A stretch of DNA of 64,000 nucleotides from Acidovorax sp. Leaf191 (GCF_001424425.1 NZ_LMPT01000001.1:422137-486136), one strand, 5' to 3'. Shown: positions 26,850 to 39,582, numbered from the stretch's first letter. Made by a program: numbers and translations. The notes: generated by a model not told the origin, from the sequence alone.

Positions 26850-27968
26850 TCAGCCGATGACATCGACCACCTTGCCGGCCGAATCCTTGATCGTCGTTTT
26901 TTCCACCACCCACTCCACCTGCGGCAGCAGCGGCATTACATAGCTGCCCTGATGCGGCGGCAGCGTCTGCGCCAGTTGCTGCACGGTGGCATCGGTCCAG
27001 CGCATTACCACGACATGGTCGCCCTCGCCCGGCCACGCCACCGCATTGTTGCCGTCGGCGCCAGCAGGCTCCAGCACCAACTGCCACTCATGCCCCGCCA
27101 CCCGCAGCGGGCGGCCAAACGGCAGGCGCAGCGGCAGCAGGGTCACCAACTCGTCTACCTGGCGAGCGCCCACCGTGACCTGCGTGATCGGCTTACGCAG
27201 CAGCCGCTTCACTTGCTTGAGGCCCAGCACATCGGTGAAAAGGACCCCGCTGGCAGACCTATCGCGCCTCAAGCCCTCGTCCACCTGCTGCTTCACCGCC
27301 GGGTTGGCCAGTAACGACGCGCGGCCTAGGTCCGTCACCCACAGCGGCATGTGCGGCAGCAGCACCTCCAGCAGGCTGCGGGTGCGCCACTGCTTGGCCG
27401 CGCGCTCCTCCTCCACCGTCAGGCCCACCACCTGCAAGAACTCCACCGAGCCATTGGGCGTGGCCAGCGGCTCGGCAAGCTCCGGGTCCGTGACAAAACC
27501 CATGGAGCAGATCTGCGTGGCCCGCCCCAGCGCAATCGGGCCATTGGCCGTCATCCAGTGCCCATCGCGAAACACGTTGTCGCTCTGGAACACATAGCGC
27601 GCAAGGTTCTGCAAAAAGTTCAGCGCCCAGGCCGGTGGCTCGGCGTTGGGGTCTCCAGCCACCTCGCCCTGCTCCATGGCCAGCCGAAAGGTCAGCTCGA
27701 ACCCGTAGCCGCTCACCTCCGGGTCATCGGACTCCTTGGCATACAGCTCGCTCAGCCCATAGGTCACAAAGTGCCAGTGCGGCACCGGGTCCGTGCGCCG
27801 CCACGCGCTAATGCCGTCCAGCGGGTCTGGCCCGCCCAGCATGTGCGAGATCAGCGTACCGAAGTGCTTGGGCTCCTGGCCGGGGTAGAGCTGGTCCACG
27901 CGGGCGGAGATGGCGTCCCAGCCGGGGGAGGATGCCTCGGTATCGTCGTCGATGGTGGTTGAAGTCAT
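26850..27968 (-). CDS. Suppressor-of-fused (SUFU) domain protein, last gene of the hsd operon
   Basis: The protein has 372 residues. The first ~185 residues carry the SUFU-like pattern '[20 protein letters not shown]', '[20 protein letters not shown]', '[20 protein letters not shown]' and 'GFELTFRLA'. The remainder, ending '[12 protein letters not shown]', is an extension with no recognised domain. In bacteria SUFU domains are best known as immunity proteins of polymorphic toxins. Here no secreted toxin is adjacent: its start codon overlaps the hsdR stop codon by 4 bases, so it is translated with the restriction-modification operon. A role in that system, such as regulation or protection, is inference. 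Confidence 0.82.
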   Translation of the reverse strand: MTSTTIDDDTEASSPGWDAISARVDQLYPGQEPKHFGTLISHMLGGPDPLDGISAWRRTDPVPHWHFVTYGLSELYAKESDDPEVSGYGFELTFRLAMEQGEVAGDPNAEPPAWALNFLQNLARYVFQSDNVFRDGHWMTANGPIALGRATQICSMGFVTDPELAEPLATPNGSVEFLQVVGLTVEEERAAKQWRTRSLLEVLLPHMPLWVTDLGRASLLANPAVKQQVDEGLRRDRSASGVLFTDVLGLKQVKRLLRKPITQVTVGARQVDELVTLLPLRLPFGRPLRVAGHEWQLVLEPAGADGNNAVAWPGEGDHVVVMRWTDATVQQLAQTLPPHQGSYVMPLLPQVEWVVEKTTIKDSAGKVVDVIG

Positions 27969-30900
27969 ACCTGCCCCCCCACACCTTTAAACTTCTCGAC
28001 AAACGCGGCGATTTTCTGAAACACACCTTGCTTTGTGGTCAGGTACTGCGGATTCAAAGGGCTCATTTTCGGAAGCACGGTGTTGAGTTCTGTACCGTTG
28101 TCGCTGGCGAATTCCCGTTTGAGCGAGGTGGCGATATAGCGTCGTGCTGCCTCAGGATTCAGATTCTCGGCACTGATCAACTCTTGCGCCTCGCGCTGCT
28201 GTTCCGTCTGCGCAAAGATGAAGAAGGAATCAATCACGCTGGCCTTGTCGCCAATCTGGTCCAGATCGGTCTGGTTGATGAAGTCCACCAGCAAGCCCTC
28301 TTTCGCGCGATTGCCCAAGCTTGCGCGAATCACCCGGCGCACTTCATCCACCAGCTCCGATTTGCTCTTGACCTTCTTGTTGTGCTCAAAGATCAGTTCA
28401 AGGATGTAGTCCAGGTTGATTTCCTGAGATTTGAGCAAATCCACCTCAAATACCACGTCATCCCAGTCAATGGTGGACTTCTCTTTCTCGGCCCCGGCCT
28501 TGTCACGGCGCAGCCAGTCGCGCACGTCGTTGTAGGTCGAGCGGTAGTCCTGAATTTTCCGCTCAGCCGGGAGCGTGATGGTTTGCAGCGCCGTCAGATC
28601 TTCATCGCTCAGATAGTGCTTGGCTTTGAACGCCTCTACTGCGGCAGGGTCGGCAAGATCGACGTTTTGCAACTCCTTCAAGCTGGCAAACTCGTCGTAG
28701 TTTTGAAGCACATTCTCCACGCGCAAATACTCACCAAACAGCTTGGCGAAGGCCTTCTTGTCGGCCTCCTTTTCAATGGCTGCGGGGTCTGGAAAGCGTG
28801 TTTCCAGTTCCGTCACCACATCCATGAAGCCTCGCCGCGCCTCGCCGGTGGTCGCATCGGTGAAGCCTTCCATGTACTCCTTGTAGCTCTTCTCCAGCAC
28901 CACGTTCTTGGTGTTGGTGTCACCGAACAGTGTGATGGCATCGATGGTCGCCTGCTCCAGGTCGCGGAAAGTGATGATGTTGCCGAAGGTCTTGGTAGCG
29001 TCGAAGATGCGGTTGGTGCGCGAGTAGGCCTGCATCAGGCCGTGGAAGCGCAGGTTCTTGTCGACAAACAGCGTGTTGAGCGTGGGTGCATCAAAGCCGG
29101 TCAGGAACATGCCCACCACGATGAGCAGGTCGACTTCCTTGGCCTTCACCTGTTTGGCCAGATCTCGGTAGTAGTTCTGAAAGCCGTTGCTGTCCACGCT
29201 GAAGTTGGTCTTGAACAGCGCGTTGTAGTCGGCGATAGCTGCGCTCAGGAACTCCTTGGCGCTGCTATTCATGGCCGAAACATCAAAGCTCTCGTCCTGG
29301 ATGTCGCCAATCGCGTCCTGCTCTTCGTTGGCGGCGAACGAGAAGATGGTGGCTACCTTCAGCGGCTTGTCGCTGGTCTTCTGCAACTCTCGGAAGCACT
29401 CGTAGTACAGCTTGGCAGCATCCACGCTGCTGACTGCAAACATGGCGTTGAAGCCTTTGTTGCCCGCGTGCAGGCGGTGGGTCTTTTGCCGGAAGTTGTT
29501 CAGGATGTACTGGGTGATCTCACGAATGCGATCCGGGTGCAGCAGGGCTTGCTTGTTCTCTGCTGCGCCCAGCTTCTTCTCATCCTTTTCGGTTTCAATG
29601 GCCTTGAACTGCGGACGTACATCGTTGTAGTCCACCTTGAACTTCAAAACCTTTTCGTCTCGAATCGCATCCGTGATCACGTACGAATGCAATTCACGGC
29701 CAAACACGCTGGCAGTGGTCTCAGCGCCCGATGCGTTCTCCGGGAAGATGGGCGTGCCGGTGAATCCAAACTGACAGAACTTCTTGAACTTCCTCCTCAG
29801 GTGTTTCTGGGCTTCGCCAAACTGGCTGCGATGGCACTCGTCAAAAATGAACACCACTTGCTTACCGTAGATAGGCAGGTCCGCCTCGCTCTTCATCAGG
29901 TTGTTGAGCTTTTGGATGGTGGTCACAACGATCTTGTTGTCGTCCTTCTCCAGGTTGCGTTTCAGGCCCGCCGTGCTGTCCGAGCCGTTTACGCTGTCCG
30001 GTGAAAAGCGCTGGTACTCCTTCATGGTCTGGTAGTCCAGATCCTTGCGGTCCACCACGAAGAACACTTTGTCGATGAAGTCCAACTCGGTGGCCAGGCG
30101 CGCTGCCTTGAAGCTGGTCAGCGTCTTGCCCGAGCCGGTGGTGTGCCAGATGAAGCCGCCGCTTTCCGTTTTGCTCCAGCTCTTGGCCTGATGGCTGTTT
30201 TTTATCTTCCACAGAATGCGTTCCGTTGCGGCAATCTGGTACGGGCGCATCACCAGCAACGTGTTGCTGACATCAAACACCGAGTAGTGCAGCAGCACAT
30301 CGAGCAGCGTGTGCTTCTGAAAGAAAGTGGCTGTGAAGTCCTTCAGGTCCTTGATCAGGCTGTTGTCCGCCTTCGCCCAATTCATGGTGAAGTCGAAACT
30401 GTTCTTGTTGCGCTGGGTGGTGTTGGCAAAGTAACGGCTGTCGGTGCCGTTGGAGATAACAAACAACTGCAGATACTTGAACAGAGAATGCTCGCTGTTA
30501 AAGCTTTCCTTGCTGTAGCGGTGCACTTGGTTAAAGGCTTCACGAATCGCCACGCCGCGCTTCTTCAATTCCACCTGCACCAGCGGCAGACCGTTGACCA
30601 AAATGGTCACGTCATACCGGTTGGCATGTGAGCCTGCTTGCTCAAACTGCTTGATGACCTGCACCTTGTTGCGGGCGATGTTCTTTTTGTCCAGCAGGTA
30701 GATGTTCTGGATGCGGCCATCGTCAAACACGAAGTCATGCACATAGTCATCGTGAATCTTGCGCGTCTTCTCAACAATGCCATCGCTAGGCTTGTCCAGC
30801 CAAGTTTCCACAAAGCGCTGCCACTCGGCATCGGCAAACTGCACGTTGTTGAGCGACTGCAGCTGTGCACGCACATTGGCCAGCAAGGCAGCAGGTGTGT

Positions 30901-31063
30901 TAAGGCCTGGCGGAGCCTCATAACCTTGATGGACCAGGTCTTGAATAAACTCCCGCTCCAGATCACCCTCACTCTGGTAGCTCTCATTGGTTTGCCATTC
31001 CTTCGTGTACTTGTCCAGAACGATGAAGTTTTTGGATTCGGCAATGGTCTTGTAGTCACTCAT
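27965..31063 (-). CDS. hsdR: Type I restriction endonuclease subunit R (HsdR, type IC-like)
   Basis: The protein has 1032 residues and resembles EcoR124I HsdR. The N-terminal PD-(D/E)xK nuclease region has '[21 protein letters not shown]' split over residues ~150-167, with E and K of ExK near 163-165. Helicase motif I is TTGSGKT near 308, motif II is DECHRSQFG near 408, motif III is 'FGFTGTPIF', and motif VI is '[12 protein letters not shown]'. HsdR translocates and cuts unmethylated DNA together with HsdM2-HsdS. The ATG at 31063 (MSDYKTIAE) overlaps the upstream DUF1016 gene by 8 bases. All key motifs are intact. Confidence 0.95.
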   Translation of the reverse strand: MSDYKTIAESKNFIVLDKYTKEWQTNESYQSEGDLEREFIQDLVHQGYEAPPGLNTPAALLANVRAQLQSLNNVQFADAEWQRFVETWLDKPSDGIVEKTRKIHDDYVHDFVFDDGRIQNIYLLDKKNIARNKVQVIKQFEQAGSHANRYDVTILVNGLPLVQVELKKRGVAIREAFNQVHRYSKESFNSEHSLFKYLQLFVISNGTDSRYFANTTQRNKNSFDFTMNWAKADNSLIKDLKDFTATFFQKHTLLDVLLHYSVFDVSNTLLVMRPYQIAATERILWKIKNSHQAKSWSKTESGGFIWHTTGSGKTLTSFKAARLATELDFIDKVFFVVDRKDLDYQTMKEYQRFSPDSVNGSDSTAGLKRNLEKDDNKIVVTTIQKLNNLMKSEADLPIYGKQVVFIFDECHRSQFGEAQKHLRRKFKKFCQFGFTGTPIFPENASGAETTASVFGRELHSYVITDAIRDEKVLKFKVDYNDVRPQFKAIETEKDEKKLGAAENKQALLHPDRIREITQYILNNFRQKTHRLHAGNKGFNAMFAVSSVDAAKLYYECFRELQKTSDKPLKVATIFSFAANEEQDAIGDIQDESFDVSAMNSSAKEFLSAAIADYNALFKTNFSVDSNGFQNYYRDLAKQVKAKEVDLLIVVGMFLTGFDAPTLNTLFVDKNLRFHGLMQAYSRTNRIFDATKTFGNIITFRDLEQATIDAITLFGDTNTKNVVLEKSYKEYMEGFTDATTGEARRGFMDVVTELETRFPDPAAIEKEADKKAFAKLFGEYLRVENVLQNYDEFASLKELQNVDLADPAAVEAFKAKHYLSDEDLTALQTITLPAERKIQDYRSTYNDVRDWLRRDKAGAEKEKSTIDWDDVVFEVDLLKSQEINLDYILELIFEHNKKVKSKSELVDEVRRVIRASLGNRAKEGLLVDFINQTDLDQIGDKASVIDSFFIFAQTEQQREAQELISAENLNPEAARRYIATSLKREFASDNGTELNTVLPKMSPLNPQYLTTKQGVFQKIAAFVEKFKGVGGQV

Positions 31064-32105
31064 TCGGCTTGCTCTCATCGTTGTGAATCAGCGCGGTCAG
31101 CTCGCTCTCAATCTCTTGCACCGTCGGCAGCTGCGACTGCACCGACAGGGGAATGTCTTTGGTGATGAATGAGCTCACGCCCATCGGTTTGTTAATGTCG
31201 CGCAGGGCATATTCCACATCCAGCTTGTCTTTGTCTTTGCACAGGATCAGGCCGATGGTCGGCTGGTCCCCCTCAGCGCGCAGCTGGTCGTCTACCGCCG
31301 AAAGGTAGAAGTTGAGTTTGCCCACGTACTCGGGTTTGAACTCGCCCGCCTTCAGCTCAATCACTACATAGCACTTCAGCCGTGCGTGATAGAACAGCAA
31401 ATCCAGAAAGTAGTCTCTGCCATTTACCACCAGCGGATATTGCCGCCCAAGGAATGCAAAGCCCTTGCCCAGCTCTAGCAGAAACCGGGTGATCTGCGCC
31501 ACCAACTGGTTCTCAATATCCCGCTCCACCGCCTGCGGGGTCAGGGTCAAGAAGTCGAACACATAAGGGTCTTTCAGGCTTTGCTGCACCAGCTCTGATT
31601 GGGGTGCTGGCAGCGTCTGAGCAAAGTTGCCTACGGCCTTACCGGCGCGCTCATGAAAGCGCTGCTCAATCTGCCACTCCAGCACGTTGCGGCTCCAGCC
31701 ATGCTCGATGCAGGCCTGCGCATACAGCAACACCAGCTCTACAGACTTCACCTTGGTCAGCAGGGTGCGCACATGCCCCCACGGCATTTGTCCCACAGGC
31801 TGTGGGACAACTTCAAACTGAGGGCTGAAGAACGCATAAAACTGCCGCATGGCAAACAGGCTGGTGCGTGAGAAGCCCTTCATGCCGGGGTAGGTGGCTT
31901 GCAGGTCCTGCGCCATGTGCTCCACCACCGCTGAACCCCAGGCTCGCTCACGTTGCCAGGTGTCCAGTTGGCGGCCAATGTCCCAATACAGGTTCAGCAA
32001 CTCGGCATTCACCGCCAGCACAGCGCGGATTTGCGATGCCTGAATACGCTGCTTGATGGCGGTAATCGCCTGCCGGTAGTCGGTGTGCTGGGTGATGTCG
32101 GTCAT
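31056..32105 (-). CDS. DUF1016/YhcG-type PD-(D/E)xK nuclease-domain protein
   Basis: The protein has 349 residues. The N-terminal DUF1016_N part has '[12 protein letters not shown]' and '[14 protein letters not shown]'. The C-terminal nuclease domain has D235 in '[12 protein letters not shown]', then E250 and K252 in '[20 protein letters not shown]', the D-ExK set of the PDDEXK fold. Family members are common in defence loci and often sit beside type I systems, but the substrate is unknown. GGGAG lies 9 bases before the ATG. It is placed between prrC and hsdR, with a 4-base gap before it and an 8-base overlap after. Confidence 0.9.
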   Translation of the reverse strand: MTDITQHTDYRQAITAIKQRIQASQIRAVLAVNAELLNLYWDIGRQLDTWQRERAWGSAVVEHMAQDLQATYPGMKGFSRTSLFAMRQFYAFFSPQFEVVPQPVGQMPWGHVRTLLTKVKSVELVLLYAQACIEHGWSRNVLEWQIEQRFHERAGKAVGNFAQTLPAPQSELVQQSLKDPYVFDFLTLTPQAVERDIENQLVAQITRFLLELGKGFAFLGRQYPLVVNGRDYFLDLLFYHARLKCYVVIELKAGEFKPEYVGKLNFYLSAVDDQLRAEGDQPTIGLILCKDKDKLDVEYALRDINKPMGVSSFITKDIPLSVQSQLPTVQEIESELTALIHNDESKPNE

Positions 32106-32109
32106 GGGG

Positions 32110-33228
32110 TCAGGCTCCCTGCTGCTGCCAGAAAGCATGGCGGCTTTTCAGGTGATCCGTCAGCAGCTTGACAGTCACCTGTTCTGCGGGCGTCGGCACC
32201 GCCATGGCTTCATTCGACAGCGTGCTGTGGCTGGTGAAATTGATGATGCGGCTGTAGTACAGCTGCTTGTCGTCTGGCAGCAGCTCTGACCACTTTGGGT
32301 AGCCCAAGAAACTGGCCGTCTTCTCGTAAAGATTGCGCAGCAGCGTGAAGTGGTAGCGCTCCACCTTTTGATCGGCAATCGCCTGCTCGATGGTCTGCAA
32401 CAGGTGTAGGTGGTAGGAAAAGCTCTTGTTGGAGTCGCCGTGTTTTTCGGTCAGTGTGAAACTGCCGTCTTCCTGGCGATCCAGCATGTAGCAGGCTTTG
32501 CTGTTGAACTCGTTGAACAACACGTTGTAGAACAGCGGGTTGTGGGTGGCGATGATGAACTTCAGATCAGTGGACTGGCTGGATTTGATCAACCCCGCCA
32601 AGTTCACCGCCAGCTCGATCACATGGTTTTCATCCAGTGAACTCACCGGGTCATCCACAAAGACGTACCTCAGATTGTTGAAAACATCGGTGGATCGGTT
32701 GGCGACCTCTGCGATGTTCAGCTCGGCAATCACTTGTTCGAGCAAGGCATTGAACACACTCCAGATGAAGTTGCTTTCCTCGCCCTTGGAAATCTTGATG
32801 TTCGGTTCATGCTGGTCGTTGCCACGCTCAAATGAGAAGGTGACCGAAGAAAAATCTGCACTGAAATGGGGTGTCAACTTCCCGCTGGTGTAGTGCTGAA
32901 AAGTGCCGGTGATGCTCTGGTCCTGGCCCTGTTCTTCAAGCACCCAACGGGTGAACGCGTTGGGCTGTATGACCAGCCTGGGCTCAACGTCTCGCTCCAA
33001 GTCGTTCTTCCAATAGAACAGATCTTCCGTGAACGCGCTGTAGTAGATGACCTTCTTGGCAGCTAAGTCAGACGCCTGCGCTTCTTCGCCCTCTGTCTTG
33101 GGCGAAATCAACTCCTTGAATGCTCGAGACAATCGCGTTTTACCCGTGCCGTTGAAGGCATAGATCAACTGCACCTTCTTGTTGGCATCCCTCAGCTGCT
33201 CGGCGATTTCGGTCAGCGTCTGGCTCAT
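32110..33228 (-). CDS. prrC: PrrC-family anticodon nuclease (ABC-ATPase ribotoxin)
   Basis: The protein has 372 residues. The N-terminal two thirds are an ABC-type ATPase with Walker A 'FNGTGKT' (25-31), a signature-like 'ISKGEES' near 146, Walker B and D-loop 'FVDDPVSSLDENH' (190-202), and the H-loop 'IATHN' (226-230). The C-terminal part has Arg298, Glu302 and His334, in 'LLRNLYEK' and 'NFTSHS'. This spacing (R-x3-E-x31-H) equals the catalytic triad of E. coli PrrC (R320, E324, H356), which cuts tRNA-Lys in the anticodon loop when a phage peptide disturbs its type IC partner. The gene lies between hsdS and the rest of the hsd operon, as in the E. coli prr locus. The target tRNA here is not known. 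Confidence 0.88.
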   Translation of the reverse strand: MSQTLTEIAEQLRDANKKVQLIYAFNGTGKTRLSRAFKELISPKTEGEEAQASDLAAKKVIYYSAFTEDLFYWKNDLERDVEPRLVIQPNAFTRWVLEEQGQDQSITGTFQHYTSGKLTPHFSADFSSVTFSFERGNDQHEPNIKISKGEESNFIWSVFNALLEQVIAELNIAEVANRSTDVFNNLRYVFVDDPVSSLDENHVIELAVNLAGLIKSSQSTDLKFIIATHNPLFYNVLFNEFNSKACYMLDRQEDGSFTLTEKHGDSNKSFSYHLHLLQTIEQAIADQKVERYHFTLLRNLYEKTASFLGYPKWSELLPDDKQLYYSRIINFTSHSTLSNEAMAVPTPAEQVTVKLLTDHLKSRHAFWQQQGA

Positions 33229-33229
33229 G

Positions 33230-34444
33230 TCAGGTCGCAGCCTCTTTCGGCTTCGGGAAGCTCAACATCAGATCGCGGTAATGCTCGTACTGCTTCTGAC
33301 GAAGCTCGATTTCCCGGGGTAGTCCTTCGGTGATGGAGTTGGTTAGGGCGTTGAATTTGTCCAAGATGGAAACAATGCGCGCCTGCTCAACCAATGACTT
33401 CTCGATATCGTCCGGATGGGGGATCGGTATTCTGACTTTCGCGACGCCATCGACGAGCAATCTGTTGACCTTGCCACGCGACACATGCTTTGCCTTTTCA
33501 TCGATGAACGCAGCGGTTTGCATTGCATAGGATATGTACTTCGGATTCATGGAATGACGAAAAGCATAGCTGTCATCATGAATGGCGACATCGCCGTCAC
33601 CAACCCAAGCGACTGCTTTGCCAACGTCTTCCACGGTTTCACCAACTCCGGTTATCACGACATCGTTGGGCTCCGCGTAGCGCAATGCGCCTTCCAAATC
33701 AGATCGAACCTTAGAAACGGCATGATCGGTCCAAGTGTCATACCGGGTGTAAATCTCTCCGTAATGGATTGCACTGATTCCGTTTTCCACAAAATCAGCT
33801 TTTGTAAAGCGCTTGCCACGTATAAATTTCCCGATTTTGTTTAACGGCTTCCACTCGACACTCTCGTCTTCAAACCGCAATAATTGATCGCGATAGTGCC
33901 TGTATTGTTTCTTGCGTGCCGTAAGCTCGGCCGTAAGCTCGGCCGTAAGCTCGGTAAAGGCATCCAATGATCGGACGATTTTTGCTTGAAATTCAAGTGA
34001 CCTTTCGATGTCATCAGGGAGAGGGATGGGGACTAGATAATTTAAAATTTCTTCCGTTGGCAAGTGTGCGGGAATAGCATCTGTTGCCAGCGATTGAATT
34101 TCTTTTTGATTATTTTTTAAATAATAATAGAGGTATTTATTATTGAGTGCTTGACTTGGTTTTACGCAATAGCAAACGTCGTTTGCCCAAAAATCCGTCT
34201 CGATGAGGTTAATGAAGCCGGCGGTTCCATACTTAACGATAGTAATGGTATTTTTTGCCTGATTAAAGTTGTCATAAAACCCCATTGGGGTAACGCCGCC
34301 GCTAAAAACGGGGTATTTCTTTTCAGGGCTCAACTCACTTTTTGTCACGCGACGACCTCTCTCGAGAGTTGCGCATGACTCCAGCGGCATCCACTTCACC
34401 TCAACTCCATCCAGCAGCTTGTCCAAAAAGTCCACGCTGCTCAT
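33230..34444 (-). CDS. hsdS: Type I restriction specificity subunit (HsdS, type IC-like)
   Basis: The protein has 404 residues, with two target-recognition domains separated and followed by conserved helical repeats ('[16 protein letters not shown]' near 177 and '[17 protein letters not shown]' near the end). Residues ~164-176 hold tandem TAEL units encoded by three identical 12-bp repeats. In EcoR124 the number of TAEL units sets the length of the non-specific spacer in the DNA target. The first recognition domain is AT-rich compared with its surroundings, suggesting exchange. The gene overlaps hsdM by 4 bases and is followed by prrC after 1 base. Confidence 0.95.
   Translation of the reverse strand: MSSVDFLDKLLDGVEVKWMPLESCATLERGRRVTKSELSPEKKYPVFSGGVTPMGFYDNFNQAKNTITIVKYGTAGFINLIETDFWANDVCYCVKPSQALNNKYLYYYLKNNQKEIQSLATDAIPAHLPTEEILNYLVPIPLPDDIERSLEFQAKIVRSLDAFTELTAELTAELTARKKQYRHYRDQLLRFEDESVEWKPLNKIGKFIRGKRFTKADFVENGISAIHYGEIYTRYDTWTDHAVSKVRSDLEGALRYAEPNDVVITGVGETVEDVGKAVAWVGDGDVAIHDDSYAFRHSMNPKYISYAMQTAAFIDEKAKHVSRGKVNRLLVDGVAKVRIPIPHPDDIEKSLVEQARIVSILDKFNALTNSITEGLPREIELRQKQYEHYRDLMLSFPKPKEAAT
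33919..33954 (-). repeat. Three perfect 12-bp repeats in hsdS (TAEL-encoding)
   Basis: CCGTAAGCTCGG (plus strand) occurs three times without a mismatch and encodes Thr-Glu-Leu plus two Thr-Ala-Glu-Leu units in the central linker of HsdS. Because the unit is 12 bp, gain or loss of a copy keeps the frame and would change the spacing between the two half-sites recognised. Confidence 0.9.
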
Positions 34445-35997
34445 ACCTTAGTCTCCTCGCCTTCGATTTCAGCCACGATGGCGTCAATGTCTTTGCGCAA
34501 CTGATCGATCTTGGCCACGGTGGTTTTCAGCTCGGCATTGAGTTGGGCGATGTCCACCACTTCGCGGTTGTCCTTGGCGTCGATGTAGCTGCTGACCGAC
34601 AGGTTGTAGTCGTTGGCGGCCACCTTATCGAACGGCACGGAATAGGCGAAGTGATCTACATTTGCCTTACTGTCGAAAACCGCCATGATCTGTTCAACGT
34701 GCACGTCCAGCAGCGCGTTATTGTTGGTCTCTTTCTTAAACAGGCCGCTGGCGTCAATGAACTGGATTTTATTGTTTTGCTTGTTTTTTGCCAGCACCAG
34801 AATATTCACAGCTATGGTGGTGCCGTAGAACAGGTTGGAGGCCAGCGCTATCACCGTTTCTACATAGTTGTTGTCCACCAGATATTGGCGAATTTTCTGC
34901 TCGGCCCCACTGCGGTAAAAGATGCCAGGAAAGCAGACGATGGCAGCGCGGCCTTTGGCCGAGAGGTAGCTGAGCGCATGCAGCACAAAGGCAAAGTCGG
35001 CTTTGGATTTGGGAGCCAGCACGCCTGCTGGGGCAAAGCGGTCATCATTGATGAGGGTAGGGTCGTCCGAGCCTTTCCACTTCACTGAGTAGGGCGGGTT
35101 GGAGACGATGGCGTCAAAAGGTTTGTCGCCCCCAAAGTGCGGCTCAATCAGGGTATCGCCCAGCTGGATGTTGAATTTGTCGTAGTTGACGTTGTGCAGA
35201 AACATGTTCATCCGCGCCAGGTTGTACGTGGTGTGGTTGAGTTCCTGGCCAAAAAAGCCGTCTTCGATGATGTGTTGATCGAAATGTTTTTTGGCTTGCA
35301 GCAACAGGGACCCCGATCCGCAAGCAGGGTCGTAAATCTTGTTGATGCTGGTTTGCCCGTGCATGGCCAACTGGGCAATGAGCTTGGAGACCTGTTGCGG
35401 CGTGAAGAACTCGCCGCCTGATTTGCCCGCGTTGGCGGCGTAGTTGGAGATGAGGAACTCGTAGGCATCGCCAAACAGGTCGATGTGGCTGTCGTCAAAG
35501 GTGCCAAAGTCCAGGTCGGCAACCCCTTTGAGCACGGCGGCCAAGCGGGCATTTTTGTCTTTGACGGTGTTGCCCAGGCGGTTGCTGGTAGTGTCAAAGT
35601 CCGCAAACAGGCCTCGGATGTCGCGCTCTGACGGGTAACCGATGGCAGAGGATTCAATGAGAGAAAAGATTTTGGCCAGGTCGGTGTTCAGGCTTTCGTT
35701 GGTGTTGGCTTTGGCCGCGACATTGACGAATAACTGGCTGGGGTAGATGAAGTAGCCCTTGGTCTTGACAGCGTCGTCGCGGATTTCGGGGGTGATCACG
35801 AGGTCGGACAGCGCTGCGTAGTCAACGCCGTCGTCCCCGCCCTCGATGTAGGCCGCAAAATTTTCGCTGATGAAGCGGTAGAACAGGGTGCCAAGCACGT
35901 ATTGCTTGAAGTCCCACCCATCTACGGCACCACGCACATCGTTGGCGATTTGCCAGATGCGGCGTTGCAGTTCGGCGCGTTGTTGGATGCTTGTCAT
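34441..35997 (-). CDS. hsdM: Type I DNA methyltransferase subunit (HsdM)
   Basis: The protein has 518 residues. The N-terminal HsdM helical domain ('[20 protein letters not shown]', '[12 protein letters not shown]') is followed by the N6-adenine methyltransferase domain with the SAM-binding '[13 protein letters not shown]' near 222 and the catalytic '[10 protein letters not shown]' near 300. It works with HsdS as the methylase and forms the core of the restriction enzyme with HsdR. It is the first gene of the six-gene operon; the start codon has no strong ribosome-binding site. The C-terminal coiled helices ('[20 protein letters not shown]') probably contact HsdS. Confidence 0.96.
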   Translation of the reverse strand: MTSIQQRAELQRRIWQIANDVRGAVDGWDFKQYVLGTLFYRFISENFAAYIEGGDDGVDYAALSDLVITPEIRDDAVKTKGYFIYPSQLFVNVAAKANTNESLNTDLAKIFSLIESSAIGYPSERDIRGLFADFDTTSNRLGNTVKDKNARLAAVLKGVADLDFGTFDDSHIDLFGDAYEFLISNYAANAGKSGGEFFTPQQVSKLIAQLAMHGQTSINKIYDPACGSGSLLLQAKKHFDQHIIEDGFFGQELNHTTYNLARMNMFLHNVNYDKFNIQLGDTLIEPHFGGDKPFDAIVSNPPYSVKWKGSDDPTLINDDRFAPAGVLAPKSKADFAFVLHALSYLSAKGRAAIVCFPGIFYRSGAEQKIRQYLVDNNYVETVIALASNLFYGTTIAVNILVLAKNKQNNKIQFIDASGLFKKETNNNALLDVHVEQIMAVFDSKANVDHFAYSVPFDKVAANDYNLSVSSYIDAKDNREVVDIAQLNAELKTTVAKIDQLRKDIDAIVAEIEGEETKV

Positions 35998-36414
35998 GGT
36001 TTTCTGGTGTCAATACCCGGGTGCAAAAGGGCGAGCTTTGGGCTGTCGAGCGTTATCGAGAACGAAATCGTTGCGATGAGCTACTTGCTCTCGCAAGGCG
36101 CTGGGAAGTCTACTTGCGCTCCACGCACAGGACGCGGTTCAATGAGATTTAAGGCGTTGGCGCAATGAACTGATTTGCGCTCCGGCAAAAGCGGTCGGAG
36201 GGCAAGCGACCAAGGGGCCGCTCCAAAGCAGTCTCAACAGTCTAGCGCCGAGGTATCACAGGAAGTGCCTCTTTTGGAGTGAACAGGCGGGCGTCGTCGA
36301 TCTGCACGCTCAGCAAGTAACGCACATCGGATCGAGGGTCGTTTCTGGTTGCTTGGGTGACCTGATTCGTACCGGCTCAAGCGGTGATTACTGCTCGGCG
36401 TACTTGCGACTGCT
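35998..36414. other. Gap upstream of hsdM with possible coding remnant
   Basis: This 417-base gap should contain the promoter of the hsd operon, but I see no convincing -35/-10 pair. On the minus strand at about 36240-36365 a 41-codon frame reads 'NDPRSDVRYLLSVQIDDA' and ends 'VIPRR'. The block VRxLLxVQIDDA resembles the GyrB tail encoded about 650 bases away; the rest does not. It has no start codon and is probably a remnant or chance similarity. Confidence 0.4.
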
Positions 36415-36774
36415 TCACCGTGCCTGATCCACAGGGTATTCCTGTCCCTTGATCCCCACCTTGGCATTCGCCGTCTCAGTCAAATCAACCTCCAGCGCAG
36501 TGACCATCTGCACAAGGTACAGCAGCACATCTGCCATCTCATACGCAACGGCCTGTTTCTTGTCAGTCGGCAGGTTGCGGCTTTGCTCCTTGGTCAGCCA
36601 CTGAAAGTGCTCCAGCAGCTCGCCGGCTTCCACGATCAACGCAGACGCCAGGTTCTTGGGCAAATGGAGCTGGCCTCAGTTGCGCTGCTGCGCGAAGTCT
36701 TGCAGGCGCAGGGCCAGTTGCTGCAGGGTGGTGGCAGGCGCTGTGGCTGGTGTTGTGGAAGGGTCTTGATGCAT
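36415..36774 (-). pseudogene. MazG-like nucleotide pyrophosphohydrolase with in-frame TGA
   Basis: The full frame would encode 119 residues: MHQDPSTTPA... 'LALRLQDFAQQRN' [TGA] 'GQLHLPKNLASALIVEAGE' 'LLEHFQWLTKEQS'. In the family of dCTP-type pyrophosphohydrolases (RS21-C6/MazG-like) this region reads R-D-W-x-Q-F-H-x-P-K-N-L, so the TGA at 36678-36676 stands exactly where Trp (TGG) is expected. The metal-binding 'EAGELLEHF' and 'EMADVLLYLVQM' are intact. One G-to-A change would explain the stop. Alternatives are translation from a TTG at 36663, read-through, or a sequencing error. Confidence 0.75.
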
Positions 36775-36796
36775 AGATAGAAGCCGAGCTTGATGA

Positions 36797-36827
36797 AAAA
36801 ACGCCCGGGTGTTGGCCGGGCGTTTTT
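36797..36827 (-). terminator. Rho-independent terminator downstream of gyrB
   Basis: AAAAACGCCCGG pairs with CCGGGCGTTTTT around a 7-base loop, and the arms end in A and T runs, so it can work on both strands. It lies 37 bases after the gyrB stop on the minus strand and separates gyrB from the MazG-like gene and the hsd island. Confidence 0.85.
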
Positions 36828-36863
36828 GTTTATTAGTGCACCACTACAACGTAGCGGGCTGGC

Positions 36864-39582
<2,719 letters not shown>

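Noticed and set aside
26850..27968. SUFU gene as immunity gene of a polymorphic toxin
   Set aside because: No large secreted toxin, filamentous repeat or T6SS-linked gene is adjacent; the gene is coupled to hsdR instead.
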